From Planctomycetota bacterium (GTDB lineage Bacteria; Planctomycetota; Phycisphaerae; UBA1845), in contig JAADIU010000184.1 of the NCBI GenBank assembly GCA_013151185.1, positions 1 to 37,208 on the forward strand: a DNA stretch of 37,208 nt. Direction: 5' to 3'. Positions 7,752-15,937 of the stretch are shown here, in pieces. The position numbers and the translations under genes were made by a program. Below the pieces are notes generated by a model, which was not told where the DNA came from, ran no database searches, and saw nothing but the letters and a program-made list of their open reading frames with translations. Within the stretch, counting starts at the first letter, position 1; the number at the start of each line of letters is the position of its first letter.

Positions 7752-8534
7752 CTAACCATCGCCTCCCACCAGCGCACAAAGTCTTGCGGCTTCCTGACGG
7801 TTCAATCGCGCCGTATCCTCCAACACCACGTCGAGCCGCTTCCCGTCCGCGGATCGGGCCACGGGTTCGAGCAAGACAACATCGGCTAAACGCTGCGACC
7901 GCAAGTCGAATCGCTCGGTCACGATCGAAAGGCACGTTGCGAAATCAACACCCTCCATCGCCACCGACAAGCGATTCATCGAGGCCACACACCCGTTTGA
8001 ATATACAAACGTAACTTCAAACGCAAGTCCAAGCTGACGGATCGCCTCCTCGGCCAAAGCGTCCACCAATTCGATGTCGCCGCTGGGCAGTTCCGCCTCC
8101 GGAAATGCAACGTTTTCCTGTCGATCAGCCACCCGAGCCGCCGCCAGAACCAAGGCCGCCGAATCCTGCTTTTGCAGCCAGATCGTCGTACCGTCGAGGT
8201 CCCAACCCACCAATCCAAACGCCCTTTCCGCCAGGAGTCTCGCCGTGTTAACATCGAGAGTCGTGGAAGTGCAGTACAACCGCGTCGCCGATCCTATCCG
8301 CTCGCGATCGACCTGCGATCCCATGACGAACGGTTGACCGAGCCGCCAGCGATCGATCCGCGATCTCAAGACGAACGGCTGACCGGTGGCCTGCGAAATG
8401 CGGGTCACCAATGCCGTACCGCTCAGCCCCTCTGCGGGCCAGGCAAGCTCCTGCACGGGCGTCGCGGATTCTGGTGCCTCTGCAAGAAGACTGGCCAGAA
8501 GAATCGACAGTGCTATGTGGATACACGAAGGCAT
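7752..8534 (-). CDS. Secreted protein with STN-like domains, unknown function
   Basis: The most likely start is ATG 8534, which opens a Sec signal peptide (MPSCIHIALSILLASLLAEA); the open frame continues to 8720 but that part looks non-coding. The mature protein (260 residues in total) has two regions resembling the short secretin/TonB N-terminal (STN) fold: about 30-110 (SGTALVTRISQATGQPFVLR and onward) and about 170-230 (LSVAMEGVDFATCLSIVTER). STN modules usually sit in outer-membrane secretins or receptors, but no barrel follows here, so this may be a free periplasmic protein. A 15-residue unit, GQPFVLRSRIDRWRL then GQPFVMGSQVDRERI, is duplicated in tandem (45-base period at DNA level). 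I do not recognise a named family. Confidence 0.6.
   Translation of the reverse strand: MPSCIHIALSILLASLLAEAPESATPVQELAWPAEGLSGTALVTRISQATGQPFVLRSRIDRWRLGQPFVMGSQVDRERIGSATRLYCTSTTLDVNTARLLAERAFGLVGWDLDGTTIWLQKQDSAALVLAAARVADRQENVAFPEAELPSGDIELVDALAEEAIRQLGLAFEVTFVYSNGCVASMNRLSVAMEGVDFATCLSIVTERFDLRSQRLADVVLLEPVARSADGKRLDVVLEDTARLNRQEAARLCALVGGDG
8304..8385 (-). repeat. 45-base in-frame tandem duplication
   Basis: Bases 8304-8340 and 8349-8385 are near-identical (GCGATCGAxCxGCGATC at the start, GACGAACGGxTGACCG at the end) with a period of 45. They encode the GQPFV... 15-residue repeat of the STN-like protein. The copies have diverged by several bases. Confidence 0.8.
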
Positions 8535-8751
8535 AATCAAAATCCCGTTGACGAGAGGCGGTAATTTTGTCCTACCTGAAGCCTCCCTGTCAAACACGTA
8601 CCGAGTGAACGGATGGCCGGTGTCGCCGAGGACTTCATGCGCCCACTTGAAAGAATAGCCAACAGCCACCTTCGCGGATACGATCATGGCTTGGAGCAAT
8701 CGAGAACCGCCCCACCGCAACCGTTAATTCGGCAGACAACGAGCATCGAAA

Positions 8752-9396
8752 ATGGCCAACATACCCCCACCCCCTGATCCAATCGACGATGCGGAAAAAT
8801 TCTCCGACCCGCTGAGTCCGACTTCGCCCACACCGGTGCCTGCCAGCGATCCACCTGTGCTTGCGATCGGTGGTGGAGACGGTGCTTCGGCTGACCCTGC
8901 GAATGAGAAATCGGTTTGGCAAGGGCGGACCGACTGGCGCCATTACATCGGAATCTGTTTGGTCTCGGGGTCAGCGATCATATTGGCGTGGACGATTATC
9001 ATCTACGCAGCATCGAAGACTTCGCTGTCCGGCTGGTGGGCGCTGATCATTGGCGTGCTGTTGACTGGCCTGGTCGTGGTGATCGTTGGCGGATGGATTC
9101 TGCTTCAAATCCTGCGAACGCGCTACCGTCTGACGGACCAGCGATTGTTCGTCGAACGTGGCATTTTTTCGCAGACAATCGACCAAAGCGAATTGATCCG
9201 CGTCGACGATGTGCGACTGCGAAAAAAATTCACCGATCGCATCTTCGGCTTGGGTTCAATCGAACTGCTGACCACCGACACCTCCGACCGCGGCTTGATC
9301 ATCGAAGGCGTCGCCAACCCGGAAAAAATCGCAGAACACATCCGCACCCGAATGCGCGAACTAAGAAGCCGCTCCCTCTTCATCGAAAACCTGTAG
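8752..9396 (+). CDS. Bacterial PH-domain membrane protein (YdbS/DUF304-like)
   Basis: A 214-residue protein. Residues 1-62 form a Pro/Ser/Asp-rich cytoplasmic tail; two transmembrane helices follow (about 66-88 and 93-117); then a bacterial pleckstrin-homology-like domain (about 120-205) with the typical ILRTRYRLTDQRLFVERGIF, SELIRVDDVRLRKKFTDRIF and GSIELLTTDTSDRGLIIEGV segments. The family sits in the inner membrane; some relatives affect resistance to membrane stress, but no reaction is known. It is read alone, divergent from the STN-like gene. Relatives often have a zinc-ribbon or second PH domain, which is absent here. Confidence 0.85.
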   Translation: MANIPPPPDPIDDAEKFSDPLSPTSPTPVPASDPPVLAIGGGDGASADPANEKSVWQGRTDWRHYIGICLVSGSAIILAWTIIIYAASKTSLSGWWALIIGVLLTGLVVVIVGGWILLQILRTRYRLTDQRLFVERGIFSQTIDQSELIRVDDVRLRKKFTDRIFGLGSIELLTTDTSDRGLIIEGVANPEKIAEHIRTRMRELRSRSLFIENL

Positions 9397-9457
9397 CGCT
9401 CGATTTCAGCAATGAATCGCGGCGACTCTCAACTCGGCTCGCCGGGTAAAAAGAAAA

Positions 9458-9488
9458 CACCGGGCTGTCCGCTGGGACAGACCCGGTG
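9458..9488 (-). terminator. Rho-independent terminator, minus strand
   Basis: CACCGGG-CTGTCC pairs with GGACAG-CCCGGTG around a short loop, giving about 13 pairs with one bulged base. On the minus strand the stem is followed by TTTTCTTTTT, a proper T-rich tail; on the plus strand no T-run follows. It would stop transcription coming from the EF-G-like gene about 300 bases upstream. Confidence 0.7.
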
Positions 9489-9700
9489 CCTTCCGGAGGG
9501 GAAAAGCTTTATGGCGAATCGCCGATGGCGAAGGTCCGCATAACTTGTCTCTCAGAACTTTGTAGGTCGCCGAAACCCCGAAGGCAAATCGCGTTTCCTT
9601 TTATTTTACAGAAAGTTACATCGCGAGCCTGCCCCAGCGATGGGGCCTGAAGTTTCACTTTACCTGTCCCTGCGGGGGTGCAATTCCTAAGCCGGTTCCG

Positions 9701-9757
9701 CCAATGATCGAACAGTGCCGCGATCCAATACCCACCCGTGAAACGGGCGGGGCACCC
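9701..9757 (-). repeat. Intergenic hairpin-plus-core repeat, copy B
   Basis: On the minus strand GGGTGCCCCGCCC...CACGGGTGGG is followed by GCGGCACTGTTCGATCA. The order, spacing and core match copy A at 7641-7711, apart from copy A's extra tandem core. It lies just past the stop of the EF-G-like gene. Confidence 0.65.
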
Positions 9758-9786
9758 GATGCTGTTCGTTCTTTGCATGAACCCGC

Positions 9787-11814
9787 TTAGCTCTTCGCGT
9801 CTTCATCCTTTTTGTTCTGGGCGATGATCTGTTGCAGGATGTTTGGCGGTACCGATTCGTAGTGCGAGAACTCCAGCGTGTAGCTCCCCTGCCCACCGGT
9901 GATGCTCGACAGTCTTGAGTTGTAATCGGACAACTCGCCCAGAGGAACCTGAGCCGTCAACACCGACAGACCACCCGGCAAGCCTTCCTGGCCTTGGGGA
10001 CGGCCTCTGCGTGATGCGAGGTCGCCTTGGATATCACCGACGTTGTCCCTCGGGACCGTGACTTCGATTTCCACGATGGGTTCGAGCAAGGTGGGTTTGG
10101 ATTTCATGAACCCTTCCCGAAACGCACCGCGACCCGCAATCTGAAAAGCGATGTCCTTGCTATCGACCGGGTGGGTTTTGCCGTCGACCAATTCGACCGT
10201 GACATCGACGATGGGGTAGCCCGCCAGCACACCTTCGTTCATCTGAGCGCGAATGCCTTTGTCGACGCTGACGCGGAACGGCTGATCGATCGCCCCACCG
10301 AAAATCTTGTCGACGAATTGGTAACCCTCACCGCGTTCGCTTGGCAACACGTTGATGAAGACGCGGCCAAACTGACCTGCGCCACCGGACTGCTTCTTGT
10401 GCGTATACTCGATGTTGTCCGCGCGTCCAAGAATCGTTTCGCGATATGGGACTTTTGGCGACCTGGTGACGACCTCCAACTTGTAGTGATGCTCCATCCG
10501 TTTGAGTACCGTGCGAATGTGCAGGTCACCGATGCCGTGGATGACAAGTTCATGCGTGGTGGGGTCGCGCTCGATGTCGAGGCAGTAGTCCTCTTCGCTG
10601 AACTTCTTGAGGGCTGCGGTAATTTTGTCTTCATCACCGTGGGTTTTCGATTCGATGGCCTTGGCAAACATCGGTTTGGGTCGCTTGGGCATTTCGATAA
10701 TGCCGCCCTGATCCGTGAAGATCACGTCACCAATGTGCAGGTCCAACTTGGCGACGGCAATAATATCGCCCGCCGATGCGGCATCGATATCCGCGTGGTC
10801 CCCGCCCTGGAATCGGCTGATGTGCCCAAGGCGCATGCCCTTGCGCTCGTGAACCGTTTTGACGGAACCGTCGCTGCCCAGCGTCCCCGTGTGTACGCGA
10901 ATGAACGAATATTTGATGTGGCTCTTCGGGTCGCCCATCACCTTGACGACCTGACCGACAAATGGACCGTCGGCTTTGGGTTCGATCTCGATTTTTTCGT
11001 CGTCGCGAACGAGCGTGCGCTTTTTGCCTTCGAGCGGTGACGGCGCGAATTTGACCAACGTAGCCAGCAACTCATCGACGCCTACATCACCGGTCGCATT
11101 TGCAAAAAGGATCGGTACGATTTCGCCCGAAACACAAGCCTTGCAAGCAGCGGCCAAGACTTCCTCGTCCGACGCTTCGCCACCGAGGTATTTTTCCATC
11201 AGTGCGTCATCAGCGCCGACGATTGCTTCCAACACCGCCTCGTGTACCGCGCTCACATCGCCAAAATCAGAATCGCCCGACTTGTTTGCCAGACAATCGA
11301 TCACACCCGTCCCGCCGCCCGTGGGCAAATTGATCGGAACGCACGCGCCACCGAAGAACTCCTGCACCGACCCGACCAACTCTTCAAGGTTGACGTTGTC
11401 GGAATCGATCTTGTTGATGACGATCATGCGGGCAAGGCCGTAATTCTTCGCCCGGTCTCGCATCTTTCGTGTGTTCACCTCGATACCGGAAGCGGCTGAA
11501 ATAACCACGATGGCTGTCTCTGCACCCGCGAGAACTGCGACCGCCTGCCCGCAGTAGTCGGTGGCACCGGGCGTATCGAGAAGGTTGACGTGCTTGCCCT
11601 CATGCGCGATGTGGCAGAACGAAGCATCGATCGAGTGGGCTGCGTCCTTTTCATCGTCGGCGAAATCCAGAATGGAGGTCTTGTCGGGCACGCTGCCAAG
11701 GCGATTGGTCACGCCCGTTTTAAAGAGTAAAGCCTCTGCAAGAGAGGTTTTTCCTGCCCCTGAGTGACCCACAAGAACGACGTTGCGAATGTCTGCGATT
11801 GGAAACGTGGCCAT
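9787..11814 (-). CDS. EF-G-like translational GTPase (FusA2-type)
   Basis: A 675-residue GTPase from the ATG at 11814, chosen because GAGGAG lies seven bases upstream; the frame runs open to 12048. The G domain has GHSGAGKTSL (P-loop), LLDTPGATDYCG (G3) and VINKIDSD (G4). Domains II-V follow, ending in domain V with HYESVPPNILQQIIAQ. Canonical EF-G has DTPGHVDF at G3; the His is replaced here, which fits the EF-G-like/FusA2 paralogue group rather than the essential translocase. The role of that group is unsettled (proposed in ribosome stress or recycling). It is a single-gene transcript, with its terminator at 9458-9488. The 278-base region upstream, divergent from the rhodanese gene, shows nothing I can name. 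Confidence 0.9.
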   Translation of the reverse strand: MATFPIADIRNVVLVGHSGAGKTSLAEALLFKTGVTNRLGSVPDKTSILDFADDEKDAAHSIDASFCHIAHEGKHVNLLDTPGATDYCGQAVAVLAGAETAIVVISAASGIEVNTRKMRDRAKNYGLARMIVINKIDSDNVNLEELVGSVQEFFGGACVPINLPTGGGTGVIDCLANKSGDSDFGDVSAVHEAVLEAIVGADDALMEKYLGGEASDEEVLAAACKACVSGEIVPILFANATGDVGVDELLATLVKFAPSPLEGKKRTLVRDDEKIEIEPKADGPFVGQVVKVMGDPKSHIKYSFIRVHTGTLGSDGSVKTVHERKGMRLGHISRFQGGDHADIDAASAGDIIAVAKLDLHIGDVIFTDQGGIIEMPKRPKPMFAKAIESKTHGDEDKITAALKKFSEEDYCLDIERDPTTHELVIHGIGDLHIRTVLKRMEHHYKLEVVTRSPKVPYRETILGRADNIEYTHKKQSGGAGQFGRVFINVLPSERGEGYQFVDKIFGGAIDQPFRVSVDKGIRAQMNEGVLAGYPIVDVTVELVDGKTHPVDSKDIAFQIAGRGAFREGFMKSKPTLLEPIVEIEVTVPRDNVGDIQGDLASRRGRPQGQEGLPGGLSVLTAQVPLGELSDYNSRLSSITGGQGSYTLEFSHYESVPPNILQQIIAQNKKDEDAKS

Positions 11815-12161
11815 CCATCGACTCCTCGAAGAAAGGTCAGACTGTTTTTGTTTATGGCGAAGACCCTCAGTGTAGCGGAGAACGCATGGCGCTGGCAACA
11901 CGGGCGGGGCGAGCATCTGCCCCGCGATGAAAATCCTCTCTGGCCAGAGCAAAACGTCCGCAAGCAATGCCGACATATTCAACTTAGGTTGGTTGGGTTT
12001 TCGCGATCGGGCGAACAGGCGCGGGTTGCGGTAACCCACGCGCAACACAACCGACTCACATTGACGGCTCGGGCCTCGATCGCCATGATCAGATGGCTGT
12101 TGTTGAGGTGGCTGCGGTGTTGGGTTTGGGCAATAGGAACAAACGGTTGAAATCGGATTTC

Positions 12162-12740
12162 ATGCAATCTTCGTGTCGGGCCCGACCGTTGCGATTTGGC
12201 AGCCTCGTCCTGGAGACGGCAGCGGTGCTGGCGCTCGGAGCGACAATCGCCCTGGCCTTCAACTTCATGAAAGACAAGGACAACCGATTCAAAGTTTTTC
12301 ACAATTATTTGAATCTTCCCGCACCGACCGATTCGGATGAGAACGAACGGTTTCAGTTTATCGACCACGATCAAACGATCGAAGCGTTCCAAAGCGAGGC
12401 GTTCGAGAACGGAACGTATATCTTCATCGATGCGCGAAATGACGAAGCGTACGCCGAAAAGCACATCCCCGGTGCGTACCAACTCGATCATTACTACGCA
12501 GACCGCTACATCGAATCGCTGCTTCCCATCTGCCGCGATGCGGATCAAATCATTGTCTACTGCAATGGCGGTAAGTGCGACGACAGCAAACTTGCAACGC
12601 TCGACCTGATTGACAACGGCGTCGCTGAACACAAATTGTTCGTTTACAAGGGCGGGGTTGTCGCATGGAATGAGGATGGCTTACCCTTTGAACGCGGCGA
12701 ACGAGGCAGTGGCGACATCGTCTATGATGACCCAGAGTGA
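12162..12740 (+). CDS. Membrane-anchored rhodanese-domain protein
   Basis: About 192 residues from ATG 12162 (an in-frame ATG at 12093 is possible; neither has a clear ribosome site). One N-terminal transmembrane helix (about residues 12-36, LVLETAAVLALGATIALAF) anchors a rhodanese domain (about 65-180). The domain has YIFIDARNDEAYAEKHIPGA and the active-site loop IVYCNGGKCDDSKLA, whose Cys would carry a persulfide. Rhodaneses move sulfane sulfur between donors and thiol acceptors. The 3' end overlaps the DoxX gene, so the two are co-translated and likely act together at the membrane. The acceptor is unknown. Confidence 0.88.
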   Translation: MQSSCRARPLRFGSLVLETAAVLALGATIALAFNFMKDKDNRFKVFHNYLNLPAPTDSDENERFQFIDHDQTIEAFQSEAFENGTYIFIDARNDEAYAEKHIPGAYQLDHYYADRYIESLLPICRDADQIIVYCNGGKCDDSKLATLDLIDNGVAEHKLFVYKGGVVAWNEDGLPFERGERGSGDIVYDDPE

Positions 12741-13311
12741 CCCCACAAAACATGGCTGGTTGAAGTTCCTCGATCACACCGGGTATCCATTGTTGATCGC
12801 GCGCGCGGTGTTGGGTGGTGTGTTCATCTCGATGGGCATCAGCAAGGTCGGCGCTCCCGTTGACTTCCTGAAACTGCTGAACCAATACGACATGTTTCCC
12901 AGTGGTGCGTTCGCCGTGCAAAATTTTATAGCTCTGACTTTGCCATGGATTGAAGTGCTTTGTGGTGTGCTTCTGTTGTTGGGATTGTTGATCCGCGGCG
13001 CGTCGTTGACCCTTCTATTGATGCTGACGGTGTTCACCATCGTGATCGCAATTCGGGCGATCGGGATCTACAGCGAAGGCGACTTCAAATCCTTCTGCGA
13101 CGTGGCTTTCGACTGCGGATGCGGCGGTGGACCGCAGGGAATGTGCAAAAAACTACCGGAAAATTTGGCCCTCTGGGTTCTCTGCTGGGTCCCTTTGCTC
13201 TCTGCAAGCCGACGTTTTTGCCTGGCCGGCGTCCTTGGAAAAAGCGCAATCGCGGACGATCCCGATTGCAAAACGAGCGAAGCCCAAAGCCCGCCTTCCA
13301 CCTCGAACTGA
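12724..13311 (+). CDS. DoxX/MauE-like membrane protein
   Basis: About 195 residues starting at ATG 12724 (or 12727), inside the end of the rhodanese gene. Four transmembrane helices are visible (about residues 20-42, 62-85, 88-110 and 135-155). The LIARAVLGGVFISMGISKVGAPVDFLKLL beginning is typical of DoxX/MauE proteins. A Cys-rich loop, FCDVAFDCGCGGGPQGMCKK, lies between helices 3 and 4 and may bind metal or exchange disulfides, as proposed for MauE relatives. Overlap with a rhodanese suggests a membrane thiol or sulfane-sulfur role. The last 35 residues are hydrophilic and probably disordered. Confidence 0.85.
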   Translation: MMTQSDPTKHGWLKFLDHTGYPLLIARAVLGGVFISMGISKVGAPVDFLKLLNQYDMFPSGAFAVQNFIALTLPWIEVLCGVLLLLGLLIRGASLTLLLMLTVFTIVIAIRAIGIYSEGDFKSFCDVAFDCGCGGGPQGMCKKLPENLALWVLCWVPLLSASRRFCLAGVLGKSAIADDPDCKTSEAQSPPSTSN

Positions 13312-13652
13312 CTCGTCTTTCCTTCCTCTGTCAGTCGCGCAACAACGACTCCGACACACTGACACGCGCGTCAGACACCCTGTGCAAACCCACCGCAAAC
13401 GGGCCATTTTAGTCCTTATTTACGCTGAAAATGCGATATCCGCCCTTGCTCCCAAGTCGCCGCGAAGATGAGTCGAAACCAGAATTTAACAGCGCGCGGT
13501 TCGATTGACGCAATGCACTTCGCATGATCGGAACATGGCGAACAAGCCGAATCGCCATCGGAAATGGGTGGGGTTCGACAGCTCTGTCATGTGTGCCCAA
13601 TCGACAAACGACGAATGGCGCAACCCCCTCGCCCAAGGTGGTCCTCATTCCA

Positions 13653-13668
13653 CCCTATTTTTTTAGGG
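13653..13668 (+). terminator. Weak terminator-like hairpin with T-run
   Basis: CCCTA and TAGGG pair around a T-rich loop and are followed directly by TTTTTTG. A GGTGG/CCACC pair lies just upstream and may extend the structure. It could end transcription from the rhodanese-DoxX pair, though 340 bases downstream. Confidence 0.4.
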
Positions 13669-13785
13669 TTTTTTGATTAAGAATTGCTTGCCATTACTGC
13701 CGATTTCCTCCAATGTATCGCGCGACAGGCATTGCGATTGTGAAAATCTTGCCCGAAACGTAGGGCAGAATTGGTTTTGAAACAT

Positions 13786-13803
13786 GCTGGGCAAGAGCCC
13801 GGC
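13786..13803 (+). promoter_or_regulatory. Hairpin in HU leader
   Basis: GCTGGGC-AAGA-GCCCGGC forms a seven-pair stem (one G:U) ending 31 bases before the HU start codon. A leader structure this close to the ribosome site could tune translation or mRNA stability; it could also be chance. Confidence 0.35.
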
Positions 13804-13834
13804 GCAACAGAAACGAAACGAAAGGACTCAATTG

Positions 13835-14170
13835 ATGGCAAAGAAGAAAGTGGCAAAGAAATTGAACATTAAAGCCCGCACCAAAAGTGAAATCTATCGT
13901 GAGCTCTCAGAGCGTACTGAACTTTCACGCAAGCAGGTCGTCGCGGTGTTTGAAGAAATGTCGTCCATGATCAAGAAGGACCTGGGCAAGCGCGGTCCCG
14001 GCGTATTCACGGTGCCCGGATTGATGAAGGTCAAAGTCGTACGCAAGCCCGCCACGAAGGCGCGCAAAGGCATCAATCCGTTTACGCAGGAAGAAATGAT
14101 GTTCAAAGCCAAACCGGCTCGCAACGTCGTGAAGGCCACACCGCTCAAAGCGATGAAAGACATGGTCTAA
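13835..14170 (+). CDS. HU-family DNA-binding protein
   Basis: A 111-residue nucleoid protein started at ATG 13835, which has AAAGGA eight bases upstream; the longer frame from 13784 lacks this. Residues 1-18 (MAKKKVAKKLNIKARTKS) are a basic tail added in front of the HU fold. The fold follows: two helices (EIYRELSERTELSRKQVVAV), the GPGVFTVPGLMKVKVVRKPA beta segment, and an arm with RKGINPFTQEE in place of the usual RNPxTGE. It binds and bends DNA as a dimer. It is transcribed alone with a good hairpin after it. Confidence 0.92.
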   Translation: MAKKKVAKKLNIKARTKSEIYRELSERTELSRKQVVAVFEEMSSMIKKDLGKRGPGVFTVPGLMKVKVVRKPATKARKGINPFTQEEMMFKAKPARNVVKATPLKAMKDMV

Positions 14171-14226
14171 GCACTCGCGGTCCAGGCATCTGCGTTTGTT
14201 GATGCAAATATTTTGGAACGTTGATT

Positions 14227-14264
14227 GAATCGGAGCGCGTTGCGAAAGCAGCGTGCTCCGATTC
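14227..14264. terminator. Strong hairpin between convergent HU and glmM genes
   Basis: GAATCGGAGC and GCTCCGATTC are perfect ten-base arms; the inside (GCGTTGC-GAAA-GCAGCGT) pairs partly and closes with a GAAA tetraloop. Tails are only weakly T-rich (TCTTGC). Its place between two convergent genes suggests a bidirectional terminator. Confidence 0.65.
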
Positions 14265-14300
14265 TCTTGCGCATATTCTGCTTGCGCATGTCCCGAATGG

Positions 14301-15650
14301 TTACGGAGTGCGATCAACAATCGCTTGCACGCGGTTGACAAGTTCCTCGGCAGTCTTGCGATCTGCGGCTTCTCCGATGACGCGCATGATGGGTTCCGTG
14401 TTGCTGCCGCGAACATGCACCCAACCTTCGGGCCAATCGATCCGCACACCATCGATCGTGCTCGGATTGTGCGATCGGTACGCGTCTTCCACAGCGCCGA
14501 GGACGCGGGCGATTCTGTCTTTCGCGCACGCCATTTTTGTTTTGAGCACTTCATATTTTGGAAGGTCCGCAACGACGCCTGACAACGATTGATCGGATGC
14601 GGCTAACATGTCGAGCACAAGCGCCATTCCCCCAATGCTGTCGCGAACGTAAACGATCCGCGGATCAATGATGCCTCCGTTTCCCTCTCCGCCGATTACA
14701 CATCCGGTTTCCTTCATTTTTTCGACGACGTTGGCTTCCCCCACAGCGCTGCGGTGAACGACGCAGGTATCACCGTAGCGGGCCGCGAGGTCGTCGATCA
14801 TTCGGGAGGTCGAAAGATTTGCACACACGGGACCGGGGGTCGTTTCAAAGATGCGCTTTGCGCCCAAGACGAGCGTGAACTCCTCACCGATAAACGCACC
14901 CTTTTCGTCAACCACTGCCAACCGATCCGCGTCCGGGTCCTGGGCAAAACCGATGTCCGCACCCATCGCCTTCGTTTGCTCGCATAAATCCGTCAGGTTT
15001 TCTGCGATGGGTTCAGGCGTGTGGGCAAACAGCCCCGTCGCTTCCGGATTGAGGTAGGTGACGTCGCAGCCCAGTTCGTCCAGAAGCAGCTTGCCCGCTG
15101 GTTGGCCCGCTCCGTTGACGCTATCCAACACCACCTTGAATCGCCGCGAACGAATCGCCCGAACATCGACAATATTCAGAACTTTTTGCACATGAACTTC
15201 GTTGGCTGAGCGATCTTCGGTCAACAATCCAACGTGCAAGTAGTCCGCCAGATCGAATTCGCCGGACTTTAGAATGTCGATCAACTGCTGGGCGACCGAA
15301 ACAGGTGGCGCGTGCCCGTCCCCCGTCAAAAACTTGATTCCGTTCCACTCCGAAGGATTGTGGCTAGCGGTCAGAATGATACCGCCAGCGGCTTGGTGTT
15401 CGCGAACCATGATCGCGGTTGTGGGTGTCGGGGCGATGCCGATGTCGATGACGTTGGAACCGCCCGCGAGCAAGCCCGCGGCTACTGCGCTTCGCACCAT
15501 GTCACCACTGGGTCGAGAGTCTCGCCCGAGAACGACCGCACCTCCGCCTACATATTTCGCCATCGCGCAGCCGGCAGAGGCGGCGAGTTGAGGCGTCAGT
15601 GTGTCACCGACGATGCCGCGTATTCCGGAGACACCCATCATCAAAGCCAT
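14301..15650 (-). CDS. glmM: Phosphoglucosamine mutase (GlmM-type phosphohexomutase)
   Basis: About 449 residues from the ATG at 15650 (MALMMGVSGIRG); frame open to 15659. The enzyme interconverts glucosamine 6-phosphate and 1-phosphate in UDP-GlcNAc synthesis. All phosphohexomutase signatures are present: ILTASHNPSEWNGIKF with the phosphoserine near residue 96, the metal loop DPDADRLAVVDE, the sugar-binding IGGEGNGGII, and the phosphate-binding RGSNTEPIMRV near the C-terminus. GEGNGG and RGSNTEP favour GlmM over phosphomannomutase, though the short VSGIRGIVGD start is also seen in archaeal-type members with broader use. It is downstream of dnaA on the same strand but separated by a terminator. 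Confidence 0.88.
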   Translation of the reverse strand: MALMMGVSGIRGIVGDTLTPQLAASAGCAMAKYVGGGAVVLGRDSRPSGDMVRSAVAAGLLAGGSNVIDIGIAPTPTTAIMVREHQAAGGIILTASHNPSEWNGIKFLTGDGHAPPVSVAQQLIDILKSGEFDLADYLHVGLLTEDRSANEVHVQKVLNIVDVRAIRSRRFKVVLDSVNGAGQPAGKLLLDELGCDVTYLNPEATGLFAHTPEPIAENLTDLCEQTKAMGADIGFAQDPDADRLAVVDEKGAFIGEEFTLVLGAKRIFETTPGPVCANLSTSRMIDDLAARYGDTCVVHRSAVGEANVVEKMKETGCVIGGEGNGGIIDPRIVYVRDSIGGMALVLDMLAASDQSLSGVVADLPKYEVLKTKMACAKDRIARVLGAVEDAYRSHNPSTIDGVRIDWPEGWVHVRGSNTEPIMRVIGEAADRKTAEELVNRVQAIVDRTP

Positions 15651-15796
15651 AAAGCACACCGTTCATTTCAAAGGCGAATCTCGCCGCAACCTCGCAAACA
15701 CTTCGTCAGGAATTATGTGGCATTCAACAGGAATTTTCCAGTTGCTCAAACGACCGGATGCACGCGCACCAGATGCGCGATGGCGATCAACAAAAA

Positions 15797-15834
15797 GAGC
15801 CCGCGGCAAGATGGTCGCCCATCGCCGCGGGCTC
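15797..15834 (-). terminator. Rho-independent terminator of dnaA
   Basis: GAGCCCGCGGC (15797-15807) and GCCGCGGGCTC (15824-15834) form an 11-base perfect stem with a 16-base loop. On the minus strand it is followed by TTTTTGTT. It lies about 100 bases past the dnaA stop. Confidence 0.8.
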
Positions 15835-15937
15835 GAGGAAGCGATCGCTCCAATTCCGCCCGGCATTCCGTGCCGCAGCGCGACTGGGGCGCGCCTACAT
15901 GTTTCTATGACGACTGCCCTATCGCGAGGCAGATCTG

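Larger units (their letters stand above)
9397..9786. other. Structured spacer between PH gene and EF-G-like gene
   Basis: This 390-base spacer holds no convincing gene. Read on the minus strand, downstream of the EF-G-like stop, it contains intergenic repeat copy B, a second hairpin (the complementary CCCCA/TGGGG pair around 9632-9645) and a strong terminator at 9458-9488. A short RNA or a long structured 3' untranslated region would fit, but I cannot match it to a known RNA family. Confidence 0.4.
13312..13834. other. Non-coding spacer upstream of HU
   Basis: I see no gene in these 523 bases. It holds a weak terminator-like hairpin (13653-13668) and a leader hairpin just before HU (13786-13803). 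The HU promoter must lie here, but no -35/-10 pair stands out well enough to mark. Confidence 0.5.

Noticed and set aside
9490-9660. 6S RNA, SRP RNA or tmRNA
   Set aside because: None of the conserved sequence marks of these RNAs could be found.
9509-9778. 89-codon minus-strand frame behind the EF-G-like gene
   Set aside because: It overlaps repeat copy B and hairpins, has no ribosome site and no protein-like pattern.
10027-11040. 337-codon plus-strand frame
   Set aside because: It is antisense to the EF-G-like gene, whose domains are clearly conserved in the other strand.
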